6,010 nucleotides of DNA from Pirellulaceae bacterium (GTDB lineage Bacteria > Planctomycetota > Planctomycetia > Pirellulales > Pirellulaceae): contig JADLDX010000821.1 in assembly GCA_020846515.1 (NCBI GenBank), positions 1 to 6,010 of the forward strand, written 5' to 3'. Position 1 is the stretch's first letter. The number at the start of each line of letters is the position of its first letter. Shown here piece after piece: positions 1-6,010 of the stretch. Position numbers and translations under genes: made by a program. The notes beneath the pieces are model-generated. The model worked only from the letters and a program-made list of their open reading frames with translations, did no database searches and was not told where the DNA came from.

Positions 1-6
1 AGCCCT

Positions 7-28
7 CCCCGCCCACGCTAGCGCGGGG
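7..28. repeat. GC-rich hairpin at left edge
   Basis: CCCCGC at 7-12 pairs perfectly with GCGGGG at 23-28 around a 10-base loop. An alternative fold is centred on CGCTAGCG (16-23), with CCC at 12-14 facing GGG at 25-27 and one mismatch. It is the outermost of three hairpins in the first 85 bases. It lies downstream of the DUF1501 gene and outside any reading frame I believe in. It may be part of a repeated intergenic element or belong to a feature beyond the window edge. There is no T-tract on either side, so a classical terminator is not supported. Confidence 0.45.
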
Positions 29-30
29 CG

Positions 31-59
31 ACCCTCCCGCTGCTGCGCAGCAGGAGGGT
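31..59. repeat. strong inverted repeat (hairpin)
   Basis: ACCCTCC (31-37) pairs with GGAGGGT (53-59). After one C/A mismatch, GCTGC (39-43) pairs with GCAGC (47-51) around the 3-base loop TGC. The apex contains the 15-base sequence GCTGCTGCGCAGCAG (39-53), which recurs exactly at 68-82 in the next hairpin. CCCTCCC also occurs at 3-9, so the 3' arm could pair with that segment instead. It is probably structural DNA or RNA at the 3' end of the DUF1501 transcript. No T-run follows it. Confidence 0.6.
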
Positions 60-65
60 TAGTTC

Positions 66-85
66 TTGCTGCTGCGCAGCAGCAA
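66..85 (-). terminator. 20-base perfect palindrome, possible terminator of the DUF1501 gene
   Basis: TTGCTGCTGCGCAGCAGCAA is a perfect 20-base palindrome that begins 5 bases after the minus-strand stop codon at 91-93. As RNA it can fold into an 8-bp stem with a GCGC loop. The position fits a 3'-end hairpin or terminator for the DUF1501 transcript. The bases that follow on the minus strand (GAACTAACC) contain no U-tract, so it is not a canonical intrinsic terminator. It could instead stabilise the mRNA end or belong to a repeated palindromic element. The palindrome is certain; the function is inferred. Confidence 0.45.
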
Positions 86-90
86 TACAC

Positions 91-1515
91 CTAACTCAGC
101 AATTCGAGCACCGGTTCGCCGCCGCGGGCGATCGGATGAGGGCGGCCTAAGGGGTCGTGTACGATCAGATGTGGGTCGATGCCCAGTAGATGATAAATCG
201 TGGCGACTAGTGCAGATGGATGAACGGGATTGCTCAATGGGTAAGCTGCATCCTTATCGGTCTCGCCGTAGATCATACCTGGCTTCACTCCACCGCCGGT
301 CAATAAACTGAAACCACATTGAGGCCAATGATCTCGGCCTGCGTTGGCGTTGATGCGTGGCGTGCGACCCATCTCGCCCATCACGATCACCAAAGTCGAA
401 TCGAGCAGACCGCGTTCTTCCAAGTCCTGGATGAGCGCCGGATAGACCATGTCGAGCACGGGCAGATTGAGATTCTTCAACATGCTAAAGTTGTTGGAGT
501 GCATGTCATAAGCGTGCCCATAGTGCCGGAATATCTCTTGATGCACACTGACGAATGGCACGCCGACTTCGACCAGACGCCGGGCGATCAACATGCTGGA
601 ACCGTATAGATTGCGACCGTATCGGTCACGAATATGATCTGGTTCTTGCGAAAGATCGAAGGCATCACGCGTCTTGCTGGATGTCAGCAAGTCGAAGGCC
701 CGCTGCTGGACTTTGTCCAGGCGGTCTTGCGACGAGGACAGGCCGGCTTGTCGAAACGTGTCGTCCAGTTGTTGCAAGAGCGAATGGCGATGGCCCAAGC
801 GTTCGACCGACATTTCCGGCAAACTTTGAAGACCAGGTAACGTGGGTTCACCCTCGGGCATGACTGGGTCGTAGTACTGTGTCTTGGGCTCGCGAGCAAA
901 GGTTGGGCTGCACAGCGTGAACAGCGGATCGTACTGACTGCCCAAGAAGCCTCCGTATGGTCCACCGCGGCGGTATCCCTCTTGGCCCCAACCTGGATAA
1001 CAGGGCAGACACACGGCGCCCGGCACGTCACGCGGTCCTAGACCTACATACTGACAGATGGCTCCAATGTCCGGGGGGTCGGTCGGTTGAGCTTGAAGTT
1101 TCGCATCGCCGTTGGTAAATCCCGTCATGATCGCCAAGGGATCATGCGAGTTGTAGGTGTGAGAGATCGTTCGAATTAAACAAGCCTTGTGCATCCATTT
1201 CGCCGTGTTGGGCAGGTGCTCGCAAATCTGCAAGCCTGGCAACGACGTAGAAATAGGCTTGAACTCCCCGCGGATTCCCGACGGTGCGTTCGGCTTCATG
1301 TCGAACATGTCCATATGGCTTGGGCCACCAAGCAAGTTGAACAAGATGACCGACTTGGCACGCGCGGGCCTGCGTTGGATTCCACCGGCCGGCTTCTGTT
1401 CAGTTGCCTGCAGCAGTTGGGGTAGAGTCAGACCGAAAAGCGATAGCCCACCCGCCCGCAGGATCTCTCGACGATTCAAACCACGCATGGAGCTTTGATC
1501 AAAAATGCTCAGCAT
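91..1515 (-). CDS. DUF1501 family protein, Tat-exported, alkaline-phosphatase/sulfatase-like fold
   Basis: The 474-residue product fits the usual length of planctomycete DUF1501 proteins and looks complete. Residues 14-35 form a twin-arginine signal: NRREIL with R15-R16, then a hydrophobic stretch ending near LPQLLQA, so Tat export is predicted. Family motifs follow in order: GGPSHMDMFDMKP (63-75), SHDP (123-126), AYDMHSNNF (335-343), VMGEMGRTPRIN (378-389), GRDHWP (393-398) and LTGGGVKPGMIYGETD (405-420). DUF1501 is related to the alkaline phosphatase/sulfatase superfamily. By analogy D125, D337, H339, E381, D395 and H396 are candidate metal ligands, which is inference. The substrate is unknown. 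The ATG start is supported by GGGAG nine bases upstream and by the family-like beginning MLSIF. Many planctomycete DUF1501 genes sit beside a DUF1549/DUF1553 cytochrome-like gene; none is present upstream here, and the downstream side is outside the window. Confidence 0.93.
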   Translation of the reverse strand: MLSIFDQSSMRGLNRREILRAGGLSLFGLTLPQLLQATEQKPAGGIQRRPARAKSVILFNLLGGPSHMDMFDMKPNAPSGIRGEFKPISTSLPGLQICEHLPNTAKWMHKACLIRTISHTYNSHDPLAIMTGFTNGDAKLQAQPTDPPDIGAICQYVGLGPRDVPGAVCLPCYPGWGQEGYRRGGPYGGFLGSQYDPLFTLCSPTFAREPKTQYYDPVMPEGEPTLPGLQSLPEMSVERLGHRHSLLQQLDDTFRQAGLSSSQDRLDKVQQRAFDLLTSSKTRDAFDLSQEPDHIRDRYGRNLYGSSMLIARRLVEVGVPFVSVHQEIFRHYGHAYDMHSNNFSMLKNLNLPVLDMVYPALIQDLEERGLLDSTLVIVMGEMGRTPRINANAGRDHWPQCGFSLLTGGGVKPGMIYGETDKDAAYPLSNPVHPSALVATIYHLLGIDPHLIVHDPLGRPHPIARGGEPVLELLS

Positions 1516-1524
1516 TTCAAGTTA

Positions 1525-1529
1525 CTCCC
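1525..1529 (-). promoter_or_regulatory. Shine-Dalgarno sequence of the DUF1501 gene
   Basis: GGGAG on the minus strand ends nine bases before the ATG at 1515. It supports this start over the in-frame ATG at codon 10, which would cut off only nine residues ahead of the Tat motif. Confidence 0.6.
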
Positions 1530-1539
1530 GAGAGACAAT

Positions 1540-1574
1540 TGGCCCAGTGATTTGCCCAACAAATGGCCCAGTGA
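1540..1574. repeat. 11-base direct repeat upstream of the DUF1501 gene
   Basis: TGGCCCAGTGA occurs at 1540-1550 and exactly again at 1564-1574, start to start 24 bases. The 13-base spacer TTTGCCCAACAAA is itself a small inverted repeat (TTTG/CAAA). The block lies 25-59 bases before the DUF1501 start codon, in the leader or promoter region. It could be a pair of protein-binding sites or a chance duplication. I found no convincing -35/-10 pair beside it. Confidence 0.4.
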
Positions 1575-1717
1575 GCAAAGACTTCCGTGAGTCTATTGTA
1601 CTCCTGGCGACAATCGATCGTTGCAACTCCGCCGAACCAGTGTTTATACCATCGACAACAGCCAGGCCGCTACAGTAAGCACGTCGAGAACTGGCCTGAG
1701 ATTTATGCATCTGGCCA

Positions 1718-2605
1718 CTATCGGACGAACCAGCGCAGGCTGCAAGCGCTTTGGCTCTTCGCGAACTTCAGTGTGTACGGGTTGCACAGCCAACGTTCGA
1801 CCGTACCGTCGGTACGTGGCATTAACCAGCCGAAATCCCAACCCCGACTCACGTACCGCATCGGTATGTTTGGCTTGACGCGCACCACCGGTTGTGAGCC
1901 GGCGCAGAATATCTTTCGCTGAGTACTGTAATAGGCCGGACCCCCGTGAACGAAAACTTCGTGCTTTGGGCCACCGCCCAGGTCTGAGCATAGACCGCTA
2001 ATGCCCACCTTAATCTCCGCGCCGGCCGAGAAGGCCTCGACCAGCAAGTCGAGCGATCCGCCTGTCACTTGGCCGCCCGCGTCGTGCGCTAGCACCTCGT
2101 GCCAATCGTCGCGCACGAAGTAGCGGAACACTTCGAAGTCGTAAATGAAGTTGCTGCTGGGCGCGTTTGTGCCCGTGTCCCAGGCGTCCTGCTGATGGTA
2201 CTTAGGCATGTCGCTGTGGTCATCGAGCATCCCGGGTCCCGGCGCGCCCGTGGCGATCGCGCCTTCCAAGTATGGGCGAGCGATGGCTTGTCGGCCGTCC
2301 TCGTTGTAGAGGAAAAACGACATCGAGGCCCGCGGGCCAAATCCTGCCGGCGGGACGATGGGCATGCGCAGGTTCATGATCCCTGCCACCCAACGGTCGT
2401 CGACCAAGTACGCGACCCGGAAGTCGCTGACTTCGCGCACGATCTCGGGATTGGTCGACCCGGGTTCGATGTGTTCGTTGTGCCGGAATTCTGTGTAGAT
2501 TCGCAGATCGGCACCGCGCCCGATCGCAGACCGCAGATCCGCTGCGCTGCCCGCCGTCGGGACGCGCGCGGAATTCAGTTCCAGGACCTGACGCCAACCG
2601 TTCAT
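1718..2605 (-). CDS. uncharacterised conserved protein with an internal duplication
   Basis: The 295-residue product looks soluble, with no signal peptide or membrane segment. I do not recognise a named domain, although it resembles hypothetical proteins I recall from planctomycetes, so the function is unknown. Residues 4-37 and 168-201 align without gaps at an offset of exactly 164 residues: W4/W168, V7-L8/V171-L172, T17/T181, G19-S20/G183-S184, L24/L188, A27/A191 and G31-A32/G195-A196, followed by similar hydrophobic and basic residues. This suggests two copies of one module. Between them lie SMSFFLYNEDGRQAIARPYLEG (about 94-115) and NAPSSNFIYDFEVFRYFVRDDW (147-168). The C-terminal part has RYVSRGWDFGWLMPRTDG (250-267) and ends SLRWFVR. 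The ATG is preceded by AAGGAG six bases away. The neighbour downstream, after 202 bases, is the DUF1501 gene on the same strand; upstream a divergent aldo/keto reductase begins. Parts of the gene are GC-rich (60-base lines near 70 %). Confidence 0.85.
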   Translation of the reverse strand: MNGWRQVLELNSARVPTAGSAADLRSAIGRGADLRIYTEFRHNEHIEPGSTNPEIVREVSDFRVAYLVDDRWVAGIMNLRMPIVPPAGFGPRASMSFFLYNEDGRQAIARPYLEGAIATGAPGPGMLDDHSDMPKYHQQDAWDTGTNAPSSNFIYDFEVFRYFVRDDWHEVLAHDAGGQVTGGSLDLLVEAFSAGAEIKVGISGLCSDLGGGPKHEVFVHGGPAYYSTQRKIFCAGSQPVVRVKPNIPMRYVSRGWDFGWLMPRTDGTVERWLCNPYTLKFAKSQSACSLRWFVR

Positions 2606-2840
2606 CCCCTGCTCCTTACCGCTGCCGTAAACTCGAAAATTATCTCATCCAGTAACGCATAGCCCTACTGATTTCTTACCGCCTGTTGCAAAGATACGTA
2701 TGTTAACAAATCCATAGAATGGCAATTGGGTCGCGAAAACATCATCTGTCAGCTTGAGAACCATGTTGAAGTCCTGTAGCGTCTCTTTTAACTTCGAAAT
2801 TTAAGTGCCTTCATTCCTAATCGGACGCGTCCACGTGCTT
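2606..2840. promoter_or_regulatory. divergent intergenic region, promoters expected but not resolved
   Basis: These 235 bases separate two divergent genes and must contain, or lie next to, both promoters. The visible signals are weak: a GATAAT-like -10 box for the minus strand around 2639-2644 without a clear -35 partner, and for the plus strand TTGAAG (2766-2771) followed 17 bases later by a poor -10 candidate. Two adjacent 8-base palindromes, ATACGTAT (2694-2701) and TGTTAACA (2701-2708), share one base and could form an operator. No RNA gene or riboswitch is recognisable. Confidence 0.35.
2612..2617 (-). promoter_or_regulatory. Shine-Dalgarno sequence of the 295-residue protein gene
   Basis: AAGGAG on the minus strand lies six bases before the ATG at 2605. 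It is the strongest ribosome binding site in the window and fixes this start. Confidence 0.7.
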
Positions 2841-3707
2841 ATGCAATATCGAAACCTCGGCCCAACCGATCTTACTGTCAGCACTATAGGAATGGGTTGT
2901 GTTACGTTCGGTCGCGAACTGGATCCGCACTCATCGCTGCTGGTTATGGACCATGCGTTCCAGCGGGGTATCACGCTGTTCGACACAGCTGAGGCTTATG
3001 CCCAGGGAGCGTCCGAACGAGTTGTCGGAGAATGGTTGCAAAGTCGCAACACGCGCGACAAGATCGTGCTAGCGACCAAGGTCCGCGGCTCGCTCACGAG
3101 GCAACGCATCATTGCGTCTGCTGAGGATAGTTTGAAACGACTGCAAACCGATCGCATCGACCTGTTGCAAACTCACCACTGGGATCAGACGACGCCGCTT
3201 GAAGAAACGCTCGATGCTCTAACCACACTGGTGCAGCAAGGGAAAGTTCGCCATATCGGCTGTAGCAACTATTCGGCTCCACAACTGAAAGAGGCGCTGG
3301 CATTGAGCGAGACCGCGGGAGTCTGCCGGATGATCTCCGTGCAGCCACCCTATAACCTCGTCCAGCGCGATATCGAAGCCGAACTGTTGCCACACTGTGC
3401 CGCTGAAAATATCGCGGTGATCAGCTATAGCCCTTTAGCGGCAGGATTTCTGACGGGCAAATACCGGCGTGGCGCGGCGATTCCAAGCGGCACCAGATTT
3501 GACGTGATCCCTGGGCACCAAGATATCTATTTCACCGATCACGGCTATCAAGTCTTAGCTTGGCTTGACGAAGAATCCCGAAGAACTGGCCAGTCGCATG
3601 TGCAATTAGCTTTGTCATGGGTTCTCAAGCAGCCCGGCATCACTTCGGTCTTGATCGGAGCTCGAAATACGAACCAGATCGATCAGGCGATGGATGCTGT
3701 GAAATGA
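2841..3707 (+). CDS. aldo/keto reductase, probably C-terminally short
   Basis: This is an NAD(P)H-dependent aldo/keto reductase with a TIM-barrel fold, expected in the cytoplasm. I chose the ATG at 2841 (288 residues) because MQYRNLGPTDLTVSTIGMG matches the usual family start; the frame is open back to a GTG at 2805, which would add 12 unrelated residues. Neither start has a clear Shine-Dalgarno sequence. The catalytic tetrad is visible: D48 and Y53 in LFDTAEAY, K80 in LATKVRG, H113 in THHWD. Cofactor-binding motifs are GCSNY (140-144), SYSPLAAGFLTGKY (195-208) and IGARNTNQIDQAM (272-284). The protein ends QAMDAVK right after the last motif, whereas most relatives continue for roughly 20-40 residues with a helix such as PLSxELxxxLD. 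It may be truncated or a naturally short variant. TGA is immediately followed by TAA. The substrate cannot be told. It converges with the FG-GAP gene, leaving 10 bases between stop codons. Confidence 0.9.
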   Translation: MQYRNLGPTDLTVSTIGMGCVTFGRELDPHSSLLVMDHAFQRGITLFDTAEAYAQGASERVVGEWLQSRNTRDKIVLATKVRGSLTRQRIIASAEDSLKRLQTDRIDLLQTHHWDQTTPLEETLDALTTLVQQGKVRHIGCSNYSAPQLKEALALSETAGVCRMISVQPPYNLVQRDIEAELLPHCAAENIAVISYSPLAAGFLTGKYRRGAAIPSGTRFDVIPGHQDIYFTDHGYQVLAWLDEESRRTGQSHVQLALSWVLKQPGITSVLIGARNTNQIDQAMDAVK

Positions 3708-3717
3708 TAATTGTGTC

Positions 3718-6010
3718 CTACTGCTTGGCGTCGCTTTGATCCAGTGTGTTGTTTATCAATCGAGCTGTTGTGGTGAAGCTGGGGCGCTGGGGCATCTCGA
3801 GCGCGTGATGGCTGTAATACGGATAGACGCTCCACTCGACACATGTCACCAGGTCGGGCTTGCCATCTCCATCGAGGTCACCGACCCACGGATGCGGGCC
3901 GTGAGCGGTGACAAAGATCGGTTCCCCGAAGCAACGCAGCGTGCGTGGTGCATCAAACTGCGGCTGCTTTTTCGTACCCACGTTTCGCAACAGATAGATG
4001 CTGCCGTTTGCGTCGGAGCCAGCGCAGCTATAGATCAGGTCAAGCAACCCATCATTGTCCCAGTCAGTAGAACGGAACGATTCGGTCCAGTGCCGTTTGC
4101 GACCGACAAGGGCGTCATCGATCAGCCGTCCATCAGACAACTTCAGCGGCCCTTCTTTGTACAATCGCAATTTTCCGGCGGTATCACGGCGTTGAACGAA
4201 TAACGTTGCCTTGCGATGCTCCCCGTCGTGCGTGATCATGTCTGTAAATCCATCGTCGTTGAAATCAGCAAACGCGGCGCCAGTCCGCCAGAAGAACGGT
4301 TGCCCCGGTTCGAGTTCCCCTTCCCAGCGAGTCATCAAAATCTGGCCAGTCTGGGCCAGCTTTTCGGGTGTGTCTTCGTACCCTATCGGATTCAACTGCT
4401 GGCGAGCCCCGAAGCGCGGCTCGCGCCGCGTACCGATATTGCGATACCAAAATTGGCGATTGGAACAGTTGGGAACCATGAGGTCAGAAAGACCATTTCC
4501 ATCCCAATCGACAAAGACCGGAAACGGGTAACCCATGTTGTGTCGGTATTGGTCGCAACCGGGATACACCTGGCTCATGATGATGCGGATGGGTTCTCCA
4601 TCCGCCAGGATGTTTTGAGGTTCTGCATACTTGGGACGTTCGCGCGTTCCTTGATTGATCACGATCTGCGGCCAGCCATAGCCTCCTCCGACCAGTAGAT
4701 CCAGATCCCCGTCAGCATCCCAGTCACACAGATTGGGCCAGGCTTGATCGCCCAGCGAGAGGACCGCGGACTTGGATTGAGCTGTCCTGGTCTTGGCAAA
4801 CCGACCAGGCCCTGATTGTTCGTACAGTTCCGCCGTGAGATTCGGCAACGTGGTCACTAGCAATCCCCGCTTGTTGCCTTCAACCACCGCAGTCACTTGA
4901 TATGGACGCGATGCGGTGTGAGCTGCATCAGCTGTATTAGCTATGTTAGCTGCTGGTAGATCGGCCAGCGGTAAGAGGGCGGCGAACTTGGGCGGTGAGC
5001 CGCCTGTGTTACGACTCCAGGCCGTACGGAAATTGCTCAAGCCCTCGCCTGGAACCTTTTCCAATACGACGGCGTCCAGACGCCCGTCCATGTAAACGTC
5101 AAACCAACACCTTACCGACGGAACCATAACGCCCGAAATCTCGTTGCCCGCAACTCCCAGGGCGACTTCGGGCGCCAGTTGCGGTGGCAGGCTGCCTGCT
5201 TGGGTGTTGCGCAGCCAGACATCGCCGATGACCACGTCCATCGCTCCGTCGTTGTCCAGATCGACAGCTCGGCACGATTCCCACTGCGCCATCTTGCCCT
5301 GCTTGGCCACTCTGCCCGCCTCGACGAACACCGGCATACCGCCTTCATCGCGGCGGCCAGTGTTACGATAGAAACGCAGACTGTTTGAGTTGGCTGGGCA
5401 CCAGACGATATCAACTAGACCGTCGCCATCGAAGTCAGCGAAGTCGGCCCACATGTAGATGTTGATGAAGTGCTGGTAGTTGGTCGTATTTGCTTGGGTC
5501 GCATCTGATTGGCTCAAGTAACGCAGGCGCGTCAGGTCGCCGAACTCGAATTGCTCGGAATCGCCAACGCGAGGGTAACACACGATCCCGTCCCACGGCC
5601 AGCCGGGCCGATAGGCATAGTTCCAGCAGCCCACCAGATCCAGCTTTCCATCGCCGGTGAGATCAACCAGCCGCGCTGGGAATGGCAGAGCAATTGGGCG
5701 CGGCTCGCCAGCGTTGTAGCGCAACAGATCGCCCACGCCGATCGGTGGCGTGTGGTCCTGCGGTTTCAGTGCGGGACGCTCGGTGACCGACCGAAAGCGT
5801 ACTTCGAATTTTGTGTGCATTGGGTCGGTGATCACCCACTCCAATTGCCCTCGATCGCTGTAGGCAAAATCTTCGGATCTCGCAAACGGGACTTGCTGGC
5901 CGGTTGCTATATTTATGACTTCGAAGGAATTGGGGTCGAGCACGCCGCTACTGCCGTGTTCACTAATGATCTGAGCGCAATCGATGGTCGTGTCCAGCGG
6001 CACATTGCCC
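3718..6010 (-). CDS. FG-GAP/VCBS-repeat protein, 5' end outside window
   Basis: The visible part has about 763 residues and continues beyond the right edge: the frame stays open before the GTG at 6001-6003, which is therefore probably an internal valine. Counting from that GTG, residues 1-75 look like a beta-rich domain (FEVINIATG, then DPMHTKFEVRF). Nine Ca-binding-type FG-GAP loops follow, at about 114, 190, 248, 302, 427, 499, 580, 647 and 709, typified by DLTGDGKLD, DFDGDGLVD and DLDGDGKPD. The fourth, DVYMDGRLD, is degenerate. Several are followed by a strand pair of type RNxGTxxxPxF (522, 674; variants at 214, 266, 332, 450). Such repeats form beta-propellers like integrin alpha and are usually exported; any signal peptide would be upstream of the window. 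The role is probably surface binding, but the ligand is unknown. The C-terminus runs past the last propeller strand in a polar tail, LINNTLDQSDAKQ. Confidence 0.9.
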   Translation of the reverse strand, partial: GNVPLDTTIDCAQIISEHGSSGVLDPNSFEVINIATGQQVPFARSEDFAYSDRGQLEWVITDPMHTKFEVRFRSVTERPALKPQDHTPPIGVGDLLRYNAGEPRPIALPFPARLVDLTGDGKLDLVGCWNYAYRPGWPWDGIVCYPRVGDSEQFEFGDLTRLRYLSQSDATQANTTNYQHFINIYMWADFADFDGDGLVDIVWCPANSNSLRFYRNTGRRDEGGMPVFVEAGRVAKQGKMAQWESCRAVDLDNDGAMDVVIGDVWLRNTQAGSLPPQLAPEVALGVAGNEISGVMVPSVRCWFDVYMDGRLDAVVLEKVPGEGLSNFRTAWSRNTGGSPPKFAALLPLADLPAANIANTADAAHTASRPYQVTAVVEGNKRGLLVTTLPNLTAELYEQSGPGRFAKTRTAQSKSAVLSLGDQAWPNLCDWDADGDLDLLVGGGYGWPQIVINQGTRERPKYAEPQNILADGEPIRIIMSQVYPGCDQYRHNMGYPFPVFVDWDGNGLSDLMVPNCSNRQFWYRNIGTRREPRFGARQQLNPIGYEDTPEKLAQTGQILMTRWEGELEPGQPFFWRTGAAFADFNDDGFTDMITHDGEHRKATLFVQRRDTAGKLRLYKEGPLKLSDGRLIDDALVGRKRHWTESFRSTDWDNDGLLDLIYSCAGSDANGSIYLLRNVGTKKQPQFDAPRTLRCFGEPIFVTAHGPHPWVGDLDGDGKPDLVTCVEWSVYPYYSHHALEMPQRPSFTTTARLINNTLDQSDAKQ
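4921..4956. repeat. four imperfect 9-base tandem units inside the FG-GAP gene
   Basis: On the plus strand the units are AGCTGCATC, AGCTGTATT, AGCTATGTT and AGCTGCTGG, all beginning AGCT. The array is exactly in frame with the minus-strand gene and encodes four tripeptides, PAA-NIA-NTA-DAA (residues 350-361). It sits between the fourth and fifth FG-GAP loops, in what is likely a surface linker. It looks like a small slippage expansion that keeps the frame. Confidence 0.6.

Noticed and set aside
1802..1816. Inverted repeat CGTACCG-T-CGGTACG
   Set aside because: It lies inside the coding sequence of the 295-residue protein, has a one-base centre unsuited to a hairpin loop, and is explained by the codons for a YRRYG-like shadow frame; there is no reason to call it functional.
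2099..2662. 187-codon plus-strand open frame opposite the 295-residue protein gene
   Set aside because: It lies antisense to a gene with a strong Shine-Dalgarno sequence and protein-like sequence. Its translation is rich in R, H and V without any motif, as expected for the shadow of a GC-rich gene.
2805..2840. GTG at 2805 as the start of the aldo/keto reductase
   Set aside because: It adds 12 residues (MPSFLIGRVHVL) with no counterpart in the family and has no Shine-Dalgarno sequence. The ATG at 2841 begins the canonical MQYRNLG segment.
3705..3720. Bidirectional terminator between the convergent genes
   Set aside because: Only 10 bases separate the stop codons and I see no stem-loop there or close by; any terminators must lie within the opposing coding sequences.
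3736..4698. Two plus-strand open frames (3736-4203 and 4216-4698) opposite the FG-GAP gene
   Set aside because: The minus strand encodes clear repeated DxDxDG motifs through the same stretch; the plus-strand translations show no domain and no ribosome binding site.
6001..6003. GTG as the true start of the FG-GAP protein
   Set aside because: The reading frame remains open to the window edge (codons GGC, AAT), there is no signal peptide after it, and the first residues (PLDTTIDCAQ) look like the interior of a domain.

Overview
The window looks like ordinary chromosome of a planctomycete (Planctomycetota), most likely of the Pirellula/Rhodopirellula kind. This rests on gene content: a Tat-exported DUF1501 protein with a typical planctomycete sequence, a long FG-GAP/VCBS-repeat protein of a planctomycete-type family, and a 295-residue uncharacterised protein resembling conserved hypothetical proteins I associate with the same group. 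Lines I counted by hand range from about 52 to 72 % GC. I see no rRNA, tRNA, CRISPR array, insertion sequence or phage gene. The genus is inferred from memory of protein families, not from a search.

Layout, left to right. Positions 1-90 are non-coding and densely structured: three adjacent hairpins, two sharing an identical 15-base palindromic core, just downstream of the DUF1501 stop codon. Positions 91-1515 (minus) encode the 474-residue DUF1501 protein. Positions 1516-1717 are a 202-base gap with an 11-base direct repeat and a good Shine-Dalgarno sequence. Positions 1718-2605 (minus) encode the uncharacterised 295-residue protein, which carries an internal duplication. Positions 2606-2840 are a divergent intergenic region that must hold promoters for both directions. 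Positions 2841-3707 (plus) encode an aldo/keto reductase that seems short at its C-terminus. It converges, with only 10 bases between stop codons, on an FG-GAP/VCBS-repeat protein on the minus strand (3718 to the right edge), whose 5' end lies outside the window.

How the genes relate. The two left minus-strand genes could be cotranscribed, but the 202-base gap leaves room for a separate promoter. The aldo/keto reductase is expected to be cytoplasmic, the DUF1501 protein is predicted to be exported by Tat, and FG-GAP proteins are usually surface-exposed or secreted. Nothing in the sequence ties the four into one pathway. I did not find a convincing new multi-gene system. The points most worth a second look are the internal duplication in the uncharacterised protein, the short reductase and its tight convergent junction, a 9-base in-frame tandem repeat in the FG-GAP gene, and the hairpin cluster at the left edge.
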